Part shown: positions 16,227-16,926 of the stretch, one piece after another
Layout: the number at the start of each line of letters is the position of its first letter
Position numbering within the stretch: the stretch's first letter is position 1
From: an uncultured Erysipelotrichaceae bacterium
Lineage (GTDB): Bacteria; Bacillota_I; Bacilli_A; Erysipelotrichales; Coprobacillaceae
Assembly (NCBI GenBank): GCA_900317015.1
Contig: ONFH01000063.1
Coordinates: 1 to 16,926 of the forward strand
Direction of reading: 5' to 3'
Length of the DNA: 16,926 bases
The notes under the pieces: model-generated
Database searches by the model: none
Told to the model about the DNA's origin: nothing
The model's input: only the letters and a program-made list of their open reading frames with translations
Translations under genes and position numbers: made by a program

Positions 16227-16454
16227 ATGGATTTGTTTACTCCCTGCATGTTTGTTGATCTCCTACAGCTGACTAATAATGTAGTCATCTATGACTTTCG
16301 GAAGATTTGGATACTGATTGCTTTACGATAATCATACTGTGGTTATCTGAAAGCTTCTGAGCATTCTCCAGATCAACCACGTCCGAAGTGTTCATCAACA
16401 TTGAATCCTGGTAAACCCAGCTATAACCACACAGAAAAGGGAGTTGGAAGGTAA
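16227..16454. other. 228-bp gap, possible gene remnant
   Basis: This is the longest gene-free stretch of the upstream operon. It contains no terminator and no recognised RNA element. A minus-strand 38-codon ORF (ATG 16401, stop 16285) reads MLMNTSDVVDLENAQKL at its start, behind AGGA. A different frame then gives the protein-like ending NQYPNLPKVIDDYIISQL before a TAG. The two could be parts of one frame-shifted gene. I do not recognise either, so this is weak. Confidence 0.35.
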
Positions 16455-16926
16455 TCAATACCCTCTAACTTCCTTAACGCTTTCTTTGAAGTTCTTGATC
16501 ACATACTCCACGTCATCATCGCTAAGTTTTGTATGAAGTGGTAACGTGATCTCGTTCTCGAACATCTTGTAAGCATTTGGATAATTCTTAATATCAGCGC
16601 CCAATGCTTTATATGCTGTCATCATCGGAAGCGGTTTATAGTGAACATTTGTGGCAACACCCCGCTCTGCCATCTTTGTGATGATCTCTCTTCTCTGCTG
16701 ATCCGTGCAGCCAGTTATTCTTGTGATGTACAGATGGCCAGATGATGTGTACTGATCTGTAAAATGAATGATATGATCAATACCCAGTTCATCACATGCT
16801 GCATCATATTTTGCGATAATCTCTTTGCGTCTTGCCAACAATCCCGGATATCTTTCAAACTGCTTAAGTCCAATGGCAGCCATAATATCAGTCATATTGC
16901 ATTTATACAGCGGAGCTACGATATCA
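16455..16926 (-). CDS. DegT/DnrJ/EryC1/StrS aminotransferase, C-terminal part
   Basis: The 5' end lies beyond the right window edge; 157 residues of the C-terminal half are present. CNMTDIMAAIGLKQFERYPGLLARR is the conserved region of PLP-dependent sugar aminotransferases of the DegT/DnrJ/EryC1/StrS (PglE, WecE, WbpE) family, and ERGVATNVHYKPLPMM is its C-terminal substrate-side block. The lysine that holds PLP would be just outside the window, so activity cannot be checked. The family adds an amino group to a keto-sugar nucleotide to make 3- or 4-amino-deoxy sugars. With the following sugar transferase and GNAT genes, it may build the first sugar of the repeat unit. The frame stays open to the edge with no stop, and the gene ends with TGA at 16455-16457. 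Confidence 0.92.
   Translation of the reverse strand, partial: DIVAPLYKCNMTDIMAAIGLKQFERYPGLLARRKEIIAKYDAACDELGIDHIIHFTDQYTSSGHLYITRITGCTDQQRREIITKMAERGVATNVHYKPLPMMTAYKALGADIKNYPNAYKMFENEITLPLHTKLSDDDVEYVIKNFKESVKEVRGY

Noticed and set aside
16337..16434. Nine-base inverted repeat TGTGGTTAT / ATAACCACA as an RNA structure
   Set aside because: The arms are about 75 bases apart with no supporting pairing inside; it could arise by chance.

Overview
This window is the inner part of a surface-polysaccharide (capsule, exopolysaccharide or teichoic-type glycan) locus. Every gene I can support lies on the minus strand, so transcription runs from high to low coordinates. The AT-rich sequence, AGGAG-type ribosome sites, Firmicute-style 554-residue phospho-sugar mutase, MurJ-like flippase and lack of LPS-specific genes suggest a low-GC Gram-positive bacterium, probably a gut or rumen clostridium (Lachnospiraceae-like). 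The taxonomic placement is inference.

In transcription order, the upstream block (16926 to about 6813) starts with the 3' part of a sugar aminotransferase cut by the window edge. It is followed by a 228-bp gap with only a doubtful small ORF, the initiating polyprenyl-phosphate sugar-phosphate transferase, a GNAT acetyltransferase, an intact GT4 glycosyltransferase, a second GT4 gene broken by three lesions, a GT11 alpha-1,2-fucosyltransferase-like enzyme, a Wzy-type polymerase, a MurJ/MviN-family flippase, a DUF6492-like putative glycosyltransferase and an AraC-family regulator. Gaps are tiny or genes overlap. A strong hairpin terminator overlaps the regulator's stop codon.

The downstream block (about 6707 to 140) appears to be a separate transcription unit: gmd, fcl, manC, manA, a phosphohexomutase and a small cysteine-rich protein of unknown function. 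The five enzymes form the complete route from fructose-6-phosphate to GDP-L-fucose. That is the donor needed by the GT11 enzyme in the upstream block. The 180 bp between the terminator and gmd hold TTGAC-like repeats phased at about 10 bp, a -10-like element with a poor -35, and a perfect 14-bp tandem duplication next to the gmd ribosome site. This looks like an activator-controlled promoter, and the adjacent AraC-type regulator is the natural candidate activator.

Together the genes fit a Wzx/Wzy-style pathway. The transferase loads the first sugar on the lipid carrier, glycosyltransferases including the fucosyltransferase extend it, the flippase exports it and Wzy polymerises it. The GDP-fucose genes are visibly richer in G+C than the glycosyltransferase/polymerase/flippase core (about 7.7-14.9 kb), as expected for a swapped-in serotype cassette beside a conserved supply module. 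I found no tRNA, rRNA, CRISPR array, intact insertion sequence or phage gene.
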